A stretch of 64,000 nucleotides of DNA from assembly GCF_047971185.1 (NCBI RefSeq), contig NZ_JBKDZH010000015.1:62001-126000 (forward strand). The letters run 5' to 3'. Both the position numbers and the translations under genes were made by a program. The notes beneath the pieces are model-generated. The model saw only the letters and a program-made list of their open reading frames with translations, was not told the DNA's origin and did no database searches. This document shows, one piece after another, positions 42,901 through 51,914 of the stretch; the first letter of the stretch is position 1, and each line of letters starts with the position of its first letter. The stretch is from Kluyvera sp047971185. Its GTDB lineage: Bacteria; Pseudomonadota; Gammaproteobacteria; Enterobacterales; Enterobacteriaceae.

Positions 42901-43356
42901 TCTTTGCTTAGCGTGGCACAAGGAATGCAACTTTGGCTGGAACACCTTGTCTATTGTGCTAGCGGCGGCAGCGGCGAAAGCCGGCTGTTGCTGCGTAAAG
43001 AGGGCGAGTGGTACTTCCCACCGTTAGCGGCGGATGAAGCGAAAGCGTATCTGTCGCAGCTGGTAGCCGGTTACCGCGAGGGCATGCGCCAACCGCTGCT
43101 GTTCTTACCAGAAAGCGGGGGGGCATGGATAAAAGCCTGTTACGATGCCGAAAAGGGTGCCATCTTAAGAGACGAGGAAACGCAGCAAAAAGCACGCAGC
43201 AAATTTATGCAGGCCTATGAAGGCAATATGGTGGTGAGCGGCGAAGGGGCCGATGTCTGGTATCAGCGCCTGTGGCGCACCCTGGAGCCCGCGCAGTACG
43301 AAGCGATTATCGAACAAACGACGCCGTATCTGCTGCCGCTATTTCGTTTTCATTAG
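39994..43356 (+). CDS. recC: Exodeoxyribonuclease V, gamma subunit
   Basis: Protein of 1120 residues, E. coli RecC having 1122. RecC holds the RecB and RecD motors together, splits the DNA strands and reads the Chi sequence in a channel; its helicase- and nuclease-like folds are inactive. The start is MLRVYHSNRLDVLEALMEFI after TCAGGAGCG. It is followed by ptrA after 162 bases, in the conserved order recC-ptrA-recB-recD. Confidence 0.97.
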   Translation: MLRVYHSNRLDVLEALMEFIVEQDRLADPFEPEMILVQSTGMAQWLQMTLSQRFGIAANIDFPLPASFIWDMFTRVLPEIPGESAFNKQSMSWKLMTLLPGMLDDDAFTPLRHYLTDDADKRKLFQLASRVADLYDQYLVYRPQWLTQWEAGVLVDGVGEAQQWQAPLWKALVEHTAALGQPQWHRANLYQRFIDTLENSSEKPAGLPSRVFICGISALPPVYLHALQALGKHVDIYVLFTNPCRYYWGDIKDPAFLARLMARQRRHYREQRELPLFQDANSAPGLFNDDGEQDVGNPMLASWGKLGRDYIYLLAGLERYQELDAFVDIEPDNLLHNLQYDVLELKNSAVAGRTAEEFAWSGNKRPLAHDDRSLTVHVCHSPQREVEVLHDRLLAMLEADPTLTPRDIIVMVADIDSYSPFIQAVFGSATGERYLPYAISDRRARQAHPAMQAFITLLSLPDSRFTSEDVLALLDVPVLAARFSIDEAGLQHLRQWVSESGVRWGMDDDNVRELDLPATGQHTWRFGLTRMLLGYAMESSQGEWLDVLPYDESSGLIAELVGHLASLLMQLNRWRQVLTQGRSLEEWLPVCREMLNDFFLPDQDTEAALTLIEQQWQAIIAQGVQSQYAGEVPLSLLRDELAQRLDQERISQRFLAGPINICTLMPMRSIPFKVVCLLGMNDGIYPRALAPLGFDLMSQKPVRGDRSRRDDDRYLFLEAMMSAEKSLYISYIGRSIQDNSERYPSVLVQELLDYIGQSHCLEGDEALNCDESERRVKNHIMHLHSRMPFDAENYQRDERQSYAQEWLAAASRQGEAHGEFIQPLDPIELTTLPLEQLQRFWRHPVRAFFQMRLQVNFRSEESDIPDTEPFTLEGLTRYQLNQQLLNTLIEEQTPEAMYRRYRAAGELPYGPFGEIAWEAQRQEMAALASRVIEYRREGKSIEIDLDCDGVNITGWLPQVQENGLLRWRPSLLSVAQGMQLWLEHLVYCASGGSGESRLLLRKEGEWYFPPLAADEAKAYLSQLVAGYREGMRQPLLFLPESGGAWIKACYDAEKGAILRDEETQQKARSKFMQAYEGNMVVSGEGADVWYQRLWRTLEPAQYEAIIEQTTPYLLPLFRFH

Positions 43357-43518
43357 CCGCAGTTGTTGTATAAAAATTGCGCAATCCGAGTTGTTCATTT
43401 ACTATGCGCAGCGCGTCACGGACCGATGAGTGGCAGCAGTCAGACCGGGTGTCTGCGCTGAGAACTGCCCGCACAAGCATTAAGATTCAGCAGTATTTGT
43501 TAATGGTGAGGTCCGTGA

Positions 43519-46404
43519 ATGCCCCGCAGTATCTGGTTGAGTATTGTAGTTTTTGTCACCGCCTTTTGGGCGACCGTAGGTCAGGCAGACACCGGATGGC
43601 AACCGATTCAGGAAACCATCCGTAAAAGCGAAAAAGATACCCGTCAGTATCAAGCGATTACGCTGGATAACAAGATGGTCGTGCTGCTGGTTTCCGACCC
43701 GCAGGCGGTGAAATCGCTGTCGGCGCTGGTGGTGCCGGTCGGCTCGCTGGAAGATCCTGATTCGCACCCGGGCCTTGCGCATTTCCTTGAACACATGACG
43801 TTGATGGGCTCGAAGCACTACCCGCAGCCCGATAGCCTCTCGGAGTTCCTCAAGCTGCATAGCGGCAGCCATAATGCCAGCACGGCACCCTATCGCACCG
43901 CGTTCTATCTGGAAGTTGAGAACGATGCCCTGCAGGGGGCGGTTGACCGCCTGGCGGACGCCATTGCTGAACCGCTGCTGGATAAAAAATACGCCGACCG
44001 CGAACGTAACGCGGTGAACGCTGAGCTGACCATGGCGCGCTCCCGCGACGGCATGCGCATGGCGCAGGTTAGCGCTGAAACCATCAACCCGGCGCACCCC
44101 GGCGCGCGCTTCTCCGGCGGTAACCTCGAAACGCTGAGCGACAAGCCGAATAGCCCGGTGTATGAATCGCTGCTGGCCTTCCGCGACAAATACTACTCCG
44201 CCAATCTGATGAAGGCGGTTATTTACAGCAACAAACCGCTGCCGGAGCTGGCGCAGATTGCGGCACAAACCTATGGCCGCGTGCCGAACAAATCTATCGA
44301 GCGCCCGGAAATTACCGTCCCGGTGGTCACCGACGCGCAGAAGGGCATCGTTATTCACTACGTACCTGCGCTGCCGCGTAAAGTGCTGCGCGTCGAGTTC
44401 CGTATTGATAACAACTCGGCCCAGTTCCGCAGCAAAACCGACGAGCTGATCACCTACCTTATCGGTAACCGTACGCCGGGCACCTTGTCTGACTGGCTGC
44501 AAAAGCAGGGGCTGGTCGAAGGCATTCGCGCCGATTCCGACCCGGTGGTCAACGGCAACAGCGGCGTGCTGGCAATCTCCGCCACCTTAACCGATAAGGG
44601 CCTCGCCAACCGGGACCAGGTGGTGGCGGCTATCTTTAGCTACCTCGACATGCTGCGCCAGAAAGGCGTCGACAAAAGCTACTTTGATGAACTGGCCCAC
44701 GTGCTGGACCTCGACTTCCGCTACCCGTCGATTAACCGCGATATGGACTACGTCGAATGGCTGGCTGACACCATGATTCGCGTGCCGGTCGCGCACACGC
44801 TGGACGCCGTGAACATTGCCGACCGTTATGACGCGCAGGCGATAAAAGATCGGCTGGCGATGATGACGCCGCAGAACGCGCGTATCTGGTACATCAGCCC
44901 GAAAGAGCCGCATAACAAGACGGCTTACTTTGTGAATGCGCCGTATCAGGTCAATAAAATCAGCGCCGATACCTTCGCCAAATGGCAGAAGGCGGCTGAG
45001 GGCATCACGCTGAATTTGCCGCAGCTGAACCCGTACATTCCCGATGACTTCACGCTGATCAACAACGAAAAAAGCTACGCGCATCCGGAGCTGATTATCG
45101 ACGAACCGAATCTGCGTCTGGTCTATATGCCGAGCCGCTACTTTGCCGCCGAGCCGAAAGCCGATATCACCATGATCCTGCGTAACCCGCAGGCGATGGA
45201 CAGCGCCAAAAACCAGGTGATGTTCGCCCTCAACGACTATCTGGCGGGCGTTGCGCTCGACCAGCTCAGTAACCAGGCCGCCGTCGGAGGGATCAGCTTC
45301 TCGACCGGGGCGAACAATGGCCTGATGCTTAACGCCAACGGTTACACCCAGCGTCTGCCGCAGCTGTTTAGTGCGCTGTTAGACGGTTACTTCAGCTATA
45401 CGCCAACCGAAGATCAGCTTGAGCAGGCGAAGTCCTGGTACAAGCAGATGATGGACTCGGCAGACAAAGGCAAAGCCTACGAACAGGCGATTATGCCGGT
45501 GCAGATGGTCTCGCAGGTGCCGTATTTCCAGCGCGAAGACCGTAAGGCGCTGCTGCCCTCCATCACGCTGAAAGAGGTGATGGCCTACCGCGACCAGTTG
45601 AAAACCGGCGGCCGTCCGGAGTTTATGGTGATTGGCAACCTCAGCGCCGAGCAGTCAACGACGCTGGCGCGCACCGTGCGGTCTCTGTTGGGTGCGAACG
45701 GCAACGAATGGTGCCGCAATAAAGACGTGCTGGTGGATAAACAGCAGAACGCCATCTTTGAAAAAGCGGGCAACAGCACCGACTCCGCGCTGGCGGCGGT
45801 GTTTGCGCCGCCGAACGTGGGTGAGTTCTCCAGCTCCGCGGCGAGCGCCATGCTGGCGCAGATCGTCCAGCCGTGGTTCTACAATCAGCTGCGCACCGAA
45901 GAACAGCTCGGCTACGCGGTGTTTGCCTTCTCGATGAACATTGGCCGCCAGTGGGGGATGGGCTTCCTGCTGCAAAGCAACGACAAGCAGCCGGCGTACC
46001 TGTGGGAGCGCTTCAAGGCCTTCTTCCCGACCGCCGAGCAAAAGCTGCGGGCGATGAAGCCGGAAGAGTTCGCGCAAATCCAGCAGGCGGTGATCGCCGA
46101 CATGCTGCAGGCGCCGCAAACGCTGGGTGATGAAGCCTCACAGCTGAGCAAAGATTTCGATCGCGGTAATATGGCCTTTGATTCACGTGCTAAAGTAGTG
46201 GCCCAGATTAAGCTGTTAACGCCGCAGAAGCTGGCCGACTTCTTCCACCAGACCGTCGTCGCACCCCAGGGCATGACGGTGCTGTCGCAGGTTTCCGGTA
46301 GCCAGAATGGTAAAACGGACTATGCGCACCCCGAAGGCTGGAAGGTGTGGCAGAGCATAACCGCGTTGCAGCAAACCTTACCGATAAGACGAGAGAACGA
46401 ATGA
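43519..46404 (+). CDS. ptrA: Protease III (pitrilysin)
   Basis: Periplasmic zinc protease of 961 residues, M16 family. A signal peptide (about residues 1-23, cleavage after GQA) leads the protein. The inverted zinc motif HFLEH lies near residue 88, with the distal glutamate in ERNAVNAE. It degrades small proteins and peptides such as insulin fragments. It overlaps recB by four bases (ATGA). Confidence 0.97.
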   Translation: MPRSIWLSIVVFVTAFWATVGQADTGWQPIQETIRKSEKDTRQYQAITLDNKMVVLLVSDPQAVKSLSALVVPVGSLEDPDSHPGLAHFLEHMTLMGSKHYPQPDSLSEFLKLHSGSHNASTAPYRTAFYLEVENDALQGAVDRLADAIAEPLLDKKYADRERNAVNAELTMARSRDGMRMAQVSAETINPAHPGARFSGGNLETLSDKPNSPVYESLLAFRDKYYSANLMKAVIYSNKPLPELAQIAAQTYGRVPNKSIERPEITVPVVTDAQKGIVIHYVPALPRKVLRVEFRIDNNSAQFRSKTDELITYLIGNRTPGTLSDWLQKQGLVEGIRADSDPVVNGNSGVLAISATLTDKGLANRDQVVAAIFSYLDMLRQKGVDKSYFDELAHVLDLDFRYPSINRDMDYVEWLADTMIRVPVAHTLDAVNIADRYDAQAIKDRLAMMTPQNARIWYISPKEPHNKTAYFVNAPYQVNKISADTFAKWQKAAEGITLNLPQLNPYIPDDFTLINNEKSYAHPELIIDEPNLRLVYMPSRYFAAEPKADITMILRNPQAMDSAKNQVMFALNDYLAGVALDQLSNQAAVGGISFSTGANNGLMLNANGYTQRLPQLFSALLDGYFSYTPTEDQLEQAKSWYKQMMDSADKGKAYEQAIMPVQMVSQVPYFQREDRKALLPSITLKEVMAYRDQLKTGGRPEFMVIGNLSAEQSTTLARTVRSLLGANGNEWCRNKDVLVDKQQNAIFEKAGNSTDSALAAVFAPPNVGEFSSSAASAMLAQIVQPWFYNQLRTEEQLGYAVFAFSMNIGRQWGMGFLLQSNDKQPAYLWERFKAFFPTAEQKLRAMKPEEFAQIQQAVIADMLQAPQTLGDEASQLSKDFDRGNMAFDSRAKVVAQIKLLTPQKLADFFHQTVVAPQGMTVLSQVSGSQNGKTDYAHPEGWKVWQSITALQQTLPIRRENE

Positions 46405-49400
46405 CCGTAACCGCTGAGTCCCTTAATCCCCTGCGTTTGCCCCTCTACGGTGAGCGTCTGATTGAAGCCTCAGCGGGCACCGGAAAAACCTTCACCATTG
46501 CCGCACTCTACCTGCGGCTCTTGCTGGGGCTGGGCGGCGAGGCCGCCTTTCCCCGCTCGGTCAACGTCGAAGAGCTGCTGGTGGTCACCTTCACCGAAGC
46601 GGCAACCGAAGAGCTGCGCGGGCGCATTCGCAGCAACATCCATGAGCTGCGCGTCGCCTGCCTGCGCAATGCTACCGACAACCCGCTTTACGCCAGCCTG
46701 CTGGCGGAAATTGACGATCCTCAGCGGGCGGCAAACGTCCTGCTGCTGGCCGAACGCCAGATGGACGACGCGGCGGTGTTTACTATCCACGGCTTCTGTC
46801 AGCGCATGCTCAGCCTCAACGCCTTTGAGTCGGGGATGCTGTTCGAACAGCAGCTGATTGAAGATGAATCCCAGCTGCGTTATCAGGCCTGCGCCGACTT
46901 CTGGCGACGCCACTGTTACCCGCTAAGCCGCGATATCGCCCAGGTCATCGTCGAGTCGTGGAAAGGGCCGCAGGATCTGCTGAAATCGATCGACCGCTAT
47001 CTGCAAGGGGAAGCGCCGCAGCTGAAGATGCCGCTCAGCGACAGCGAAACGCTGGAGTCGCGCCATCAGCAGATCCTCGCGCAGATTAGCGACATCAAGC
47101 GGCAGTGGCTAGCCGCGGTCAGCGAGCTGGAGCCGCTGCTGGAAAATTCAGGTATCGATCGCCGCAAGTTCAACCGCGGCAACCAGGGCAAGTGGATCGA
47201 CAAGATCAGCGCCTGGGCGCAGGAAGAGAGCAAAAACTACCAGCTCCCCGACGCGCTGGAAAAATTCAGCCAGCCGTTCCTGGCCGACCGCACCAAAGCG
47301 GGCGGCGCGGTGCCAACACACCCGCTATTCAGCGCCATCGAGCGGCTGCTGGCGTCCCCGCTGACGCTTACCGATCTGGTGATCGCGCAGGCGATGAAAG
47401 AGATCCGCGAAGCGGTAGCGCGAGAGAAACGTCGCCGCGGCGAGCTGGGCTTTGACGACATGCTGAGCCGCCTTGATGAGGCGCTGGAGAGCGAAAGCGG
47501 CGAGGCGCTGGCCGCCGCGATTCGTCAGCGTTTTCCGGTGGCGATGATCGATGAATTCCAGGATACCGACCCGCAGCAGTACCGCATTTTCCGCCGTATC
47601 TGGCGTCAGCAGCCGGACACCGCGCTGCTGCTGATTGGCGACCCGAAGCAGGCTATCTACGCCTTCCGCGGCGCCGATATCTTTACCTACATGCGCGCGC
47701 GCGGCGACGTGGCGGCGCACTACACCCTCGACACTAACTGGCGTTCCGCGCCGGGCATGGTGGAGAGCGTCAACCGCCTGTTCGGGCTGGTCGATAACCC
47801 CTTTATGTTCCGCGATATTCCGTTCCTGCCGGTGAAATCCGCCGCGAAAAACGCCTCGCTGCGTTTTGAGGTCGATGGCGAAAATCAGCCGGCGATGAAC
47901 CTCTGGCTGATGCCTGGAGAAGGGGTGAGCGCGGGCGACTATCAGAACTTTATGGCCCAGCAGTGCGCGGCGCAGATTCGCGACTGGCTGACCGGCGGCC
48001 AGCGTGGGACGGCGCTGCTGTGGCGCGGCGACAGCGCCCGGCCGGTCCAGGCTTCGGACATCACCGTACTGGTGCGAAACCGTCAGGAGGCGTCGCTGAT
48101 TCGCGATGCCCTCAATGCGCTGGCGATTCCGTCGGTCTACCTCTCCAACCGCGACAGCGTGTTTGAAACCCCGGAAGCGCAGGAGCTGCTGTGGGTGCTA
48201 CAGGCCGTGCTGACGCCGGAGCGGGAAAATACCCTGCGCAGCGCGCTGGCAACCGCGATGTTTGGCCTCAACGCGCGGGATATCGAACGGCTGAATCAGG
48301 ATGAAAACGCCTGGGATGCGCTGGTGGAAGAGTTCAGCGATTACCGGCTTATCTGGCAGCGGCGCGGCGTGATGCCGATGATCCGCGCGCTGATGAACGC
48401 CCGTTCTCTGGCGGAAAACCTGCTCGCCACCCACGGCGGCGAGCGACGCTTAACCGATATTCTGCACCTTAGCGAGCTGTTACAAGAAGCGGCAACCGGG
48501 CTGGAGAGCGAGCACGCGCTGGTGCGCTGGCTGAACCAGCAGATTGCCGAGCCGGACACTAACGCCTCCAGCCAGCAAATGCGCCTGGAGAGCGACAAAC
48601 ACCTGGTGCAGATTGTCACCATTCACAAATCGAAAGGGCTGGAATATCCGCTGGTCTGGCTGCCGTTTATCGCCCGTTTCCGCAAACAAAATCAGGCGTT
48701 TTACCACGACCGCAATTCGTTTGCGGCGGTGCTGGATCTCAACGAAAGCGAAGAAAGCCTGGAGCTGGCAGAGGCCGAGCGGCTGGCGGAAGATCTGCGC
48801 CTGCTGTATGTCGCCTTAACCCGCGCCGTCTGGCACTGTAGCCTGGGGTTAGCGCCGCTCACCGCGCGGCGCAGCGACAAGCCGACGGCGACCGAGTTAC
48901 ATCACAGCGCGCCGGGAAGGCTGATGCAAAAAGGCGAGGTGCTCGACGCCGCGGGCCTGGAGGCCTGCCTGCGCGCGCTGTGCGATGACCATATTACGCT
49001 GACGCTGGCGACGCCGCCCGGTGATGAACGCTGGCAGGCGACTCAGGCGCAAACGCCGGAGCTGGCGGCACGTCAGGTGCTGCGTCGCGTGGTCGATGAT
49101 TGGCGGGTGACCAGCTATTCCGGCCTCCAGCAGCGTGGCCACAGCGTGGCGCAGGATCTGCTGCCGCGCCTGGATATCGACGCCGTCGGCGCGGCGGAAA
49201 CGCTGCCGGAGCTCACCCTGACGCCGCACAACTTCCCGCGCGGCGCGTCGCCGGGCACCTTCCTGCACAGCCTGTTTGAAGACCTCGACTTCACGCAGCC
49301 GATCTCTCCCGAGTGGATGGCGGAAAAGCTACAAAGCAACGGCTTTGGCGAAGAGTGGGAGCCGGTGCTGACCGCGTGGATTTCTCAGGTGCTGGCGGCG

Positions 49401-49946
49401 CCGCTGGCGGATACCGGCATTGCGCTTAATCAGTTGAGCGCACAGCAAAAACAGGTGGAGATGGAGTTTTATCTGCCCATCAACCGCCCGCTCGACCCGC
49501 TGGCGCTGGATGCCTTAACCCGTCGCTATGACCCGCTCTCGGCGGGCTGCCCGACGCTGGACTTCCGCCAGGTGCGCGGCATGCTGAAAGGCTTTATCGA
49601 CCTGGTCTTCCGCCACGACGGGCGCTACTACCTGCTGGACTACAAGTCCAACTGGCTGGGGGAAGACGGCGAGGCCTACACCCAGCAGGCGATGGCCGAG
49701 GCGATGCAGTCGCACCGCTATGATTTGCAGTACCAGCTTTACAGCCTGGCGCTGCATCGCTATCTGCGCCACCGCATTGCCGACTATGACTATGAACGCC
49801 ACTTCGGCGGCGTGATTTACCTGTTCCTGCGCGGCGTTGACGGCGACGCGGGGCAGCAGGGGATCTTTACTACCCGGCCAGACCCCGCGCTGATAGCGGC
49901 CATGGACGCACTGTTTGCCGGAGAAGGCGAGGAGAAGGACGCATGA
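46401..49946 (+). CDS. recB: Exodeoxyribonuclease V, beta subunit
   Basis: Protein of 1181 residues from the ATG overlapping the ptrA stop; E. coli RecB has 1180. It is a 3'-5' superfamily 1 helicase with Walker A (SAGTGKTFTIAA), motif II (MIDEFQDTDPQQY) and VTIHKSKGLEYP. The C-terminal nuclease has FIDLVFRHDGRYYLLDYKSN with the catalytic Asp-Asp-Lys. It drives double-strand break repair with RecC and RecD. Extending the frame 18 codons upstream into ptrA is not supported. Confidence 0.97.
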   Translation: MTVTAESLNPLRLPLYGERLIEASAGTGKTFTIAALYLRLLLGLGGEAAFPRSVNVEELLVVTFTEAATEELRGRIRSNIHELRVACLRNATDNPLYASLLAEIDDPQRAANVLLLAERQMDDAAVFTIHGFCQRMLSLNAFESGMLFEQQLIEDESQLRYQACADFWRRHCYPLSRDIAQVIVESWKGPQDLLKSIDRYLQGEAPQLKMPLSDSETLESRHQQILAQISDIKRQWLAAVSELEPLLENSGIDRRKFNRGNQGKWIDKISAWAQEESKNYQLPDALEKFSQPFLADRTKAGGAVPTHPLFSAIERLLASPLTLTDLVIAQAMKEIREAVAREKRRRGELGFDDMLSRLDEALESESGEALAAAIRQRFPVAMIDEFQDTDPQQYRIFRRIWRQQPDTALLLIGDPKQAIYAFRGADIFTYMRARGDVAAHYTLDTNWRSAPGMVESVNRLFGLVDNPFMFRDIPFLPVKSAAKNASLRFEVDGENQPAMNLWLMPGEGVSAGDYQNFMAQQCAAQIRDWLTGGQRGTALLWRGDSARPVQASDITVLVRNRQEASLIRDALNALAIPSVYLSNRDSVFETPEAQELLWVLQAVLTPERENTLRSALATAMFGLNARDIERLNQDENAWDALVEEFSDYRLIWQRRGVMPMIRALMNARSLAENLLATHGGERRLTDILHLSELLQEAATGLESEHALVRWLNQQIAEPDTNASSQQMRLESDKHLVQIVTIHKSKGLEYPLVWLPFIARFRKQNQAFYHDRNSFAAVLDLNESEESLELAEAERLAEDLRLLYVALTRAVWHCSLGLAPLTARRSDKPTATELHHSAPGRLMQKGEVLDAAGLEACLRALCDDHITLTLATPPGDERWQATQAQTPELAARQVLRRVVDDWRVTSYSGLQQRGHSVAQDLLPRLDIDAVGAAETLPELTLTPHNFPRGASPGTFLHSLFEDLDFTQPISPEWMAEKLQSNGFGEEWEPVLTAWISQVLAAPLADTGIALNQLSAQQKQVEMEFYLPINRPLDPLALDALTRRYDPLSAGCPTLDFRQVRGMLKGFIDLVFRHDGRYYLLDYKSNWLGEDGEAYTQQAMAEAMQSHRYDLQYQLYSLALHRYLRHRIADYDYERHFGGVIYLFLRGVDGDAGQQGIFTTRPDPALIAAMDALFAGEGEEKDA

Positions 49947-51781
49947 GTCTGGAGCAACGATTGCTGGAAGCCGTCGAGCAGCGGCTGCTGCGCCCGCTGG
50001 ACGTGCAGTTTGCGCTGATGGTGGCGCAGGACGAACACCCGGCGGTGATGCTGGCGGCCGCGATGCTCAGCCGCGATACCGGCGAAGGGCACGTGTGCCT
50101 GCCGCTGTCGCACCTGACGCCGACGATGCAGCCGAAAGGGCGCGCGCGCGAATTCTGGCAGCAGCTTTTCATCGACGCCGATGCGCCCGACGACTGGGCC
50201 GCGCTGCTGCTGGCTTCTGCGGCGGTGAGCGCGGGCGATCGCCCGTCGCCGCTGATTCTGAGCCGCGATCGGCTGTACCTCAACCGCATGTGGCATAACG
50301 AGCTGACGGTGGCGCGCTTTTTCAGCGACACTCAGGCCCCGCTGGCGGTAGATGAGGCACAGCTGCAAAGTACCCTGAACGCGCTGTTTCCCGCCAGTGA
50401 TGCGGTCGACTGGCAGAAAGTCGCCGCCGCCGTGGCGCTGACGCGGCGAATTTCGGTGATCTCCGGCGGCCCGGGCACCGGGAAAACCACCACCGTCGCC
50501 AGACTGCTGGCGGCGCTGGTACAAATTGCCAATGCCGACAAATTCCGTATTCGTCTGGCGGCGCCGACCGGCAAAGCGGCGGCGCGGTTGACCGAGTCGC
50601 TGGGCGCGGCGCTGCGTAAGCTCACGCTCAGCGACGCGCACAAGGCGATGCTGCCGACGGAGGCCAGTACGCTGCACCGCCTGCTTGGCGCGCAGCCCGG
50701 CAGCCAGAAAATGCGCTATCACGCGGGCAACCCGCTGCACCTTGACGTGCTGGTGGTTGACGAAGCCTCAATGATTGACCTGCCGATGATGGCGCGGCTG
50801 ATTGATGCGCTGCCGCCGCACGGGCGCGTCATTTTCCTCGGCGACCGCGATCAGCTGGCGTCGGTAGAGGCCGGGGCAGTGCTGGGCGATATCTGTAGCT
50901 GGGTGAACGCGGGCTATACGCCGCAGCGCGCGACGCAGCTAAGCCACCTGGTGGGCGCCGAGGTTCCCATGGGCGACGGCAGCGCGGCGGGCGCGCTGCG
51001 CGATAGCCTGTGCCTGCTGCGCACCAGCTATCGCTTCGGCAGCGACTCCGGCATTGGCCAACTGGCGGGGGCGGTAAACCGGGGGGATAAAAAGGCCGTT
51101 GGCGAGGTATTTGCCCGTGGCTTTAGCGATATTGAACTCAAACCGCTGCGCGCCACCGACGACTATGCCGCCATGCTCGACGACGCGCGCGTCGGCTACG
51201 CGCATTATTTACAGCGTCTGCGCGAACAGGCCGACCCGGCCGAGGTGCTGGCGGCGTTCGGTGAATATCAACTGTTGTGCGCGCTGCGTGAGGGGCCGTG
51301 GGGCGTCAGCGGGCTGAATGCGCAGTTTGAACAGCTGCTGGCGCGGCATCGGCAGATTCAGCCGCAGCGCCATTCGCGCTGGTACGAAGGTCGCCCGGTG
51401 ATGATTAGCCGCAACGACAGCGCCTTAGGGCTTTTTAACGGCGATATTGGCGTGGCGCTGGATCGCGGGCAGGGGATGCGCGTCTGGTTCCCGATGCCGG
51501 ACGGCAGCATCAAGTCGGTACAGCCCAGTCGCCTGCCGGAGCACGATACCGCCTGGGCGATGACGGTGCACAAATCGCAGGGTTCCGAGTTTAGCCACGC
51601 GGCGCTGGTGCTGCCGACGCAGCTGGTGCCGGTGGTCAGCCGCGAGCTGGTCTACACCGCCATTACCCGCGCGAAGTCGCGGCTGTCGATGTATGCCGAT
51701 GAAAACCTGCTGGCGCAGGCGATTGCTACCCGCACCGAACGGCGCAGCGGGCTGTCGGCGATATTTGCGGAGATGGCATAG
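49943..51781 (+). CDS. recD: Exodeoxyribonuclease V, alpha subunit
   Basis: 5'-3' superfamily 1 helicase of 612 residues. Walker A is GGPGTGKTTTVA (about residue 175), motif II is VVDEASMIDLPM, and a late VHKSQGSEFSHA closes the motor. It completes the RecBCD complex and permits fast degradation before Chi. It overlaps recB by four bases (ATGA). Confidence 0.97.
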   Translation: MSLEQRLLEAVEQRLLRPLDVQFALMVAQDEHPAVMLAAAMLSRDTGEGHVCLPLSHLTPTMQPKGRAREFWQQLFIDADAPDDWAALLLASAAVSAGDRPSPLILSRDRLYLNRMWHNELTVARFFSDTQAPLAVDEAQLQSTLNALFPASDAVDWQKVAAAVALTRRISVISGGPGTGKTTTVARLLAALVQIANADKFRIRLAAPTGKAAARLTESLGAALRKLTLSDAHKAMLPTEASTLHRLLGAQPGSQKMRYHAGNPLHLDVLVVDEASMIDLPMMARLIDALPPHGRVIFLGDRDQLASVEAGAVLGDICSWVNAGYTPQRATQLSHLVGAEVPMGDGSAAGALRDSLCLLRTSYRFGSDSGIGQLAGAVNRGDKKAVGEVFARGFSDIELKPLRATDDYAAMLDDARVGYAHYLQRLREQADPAEVLAAFGEYQLLCALREGPWGVSGLNAQFEQLLARHRQIQPQRHSRWYEGRPVMISRNDSALGLFNGDIGVALDRGQGMRVWFPMPDGSIKSVQPSRLPEHDTAWAMTVHKSQGSEFSHAALVLPTQLVPVVSRELVYTAITRAKSRLSMYADENLLAQAIATRTERRSGLSAIFAEMA

Positions 51782-51802
51782 CGGTAAGCGTGGGCACAAT
51801 GT

Positions 51803-51900
51803 GCTCCCTCTCCCTTTGAAGGGAGAGGACTGGGGTGAGGGTTAGGGGCTCCGTGCAGGTATTCCCCTCACCCTAACCCTCTCCCCAAAGGGGCGAGGGG
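51803..51900. repeat. Large cruciform repeat between recD and argA
   Basis: GGGGTGAGGGTTAGGGG pairs with CCCCTCACCCTAACCC. Each side also carries its own small hairpin (CCCTCTCCC-TTTGAA-GGGAGAGG and CCCC-AAAG-GGGCGAGGGG). The CCTCACCCTAACCCTCTCCC type is a dispersed intergenic repeat in gamma-proteobacteria. It lies between convergent genes. Confidence 0.82.
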
Positions 51901-51914
51901 ACCGCTCGGCGCAG

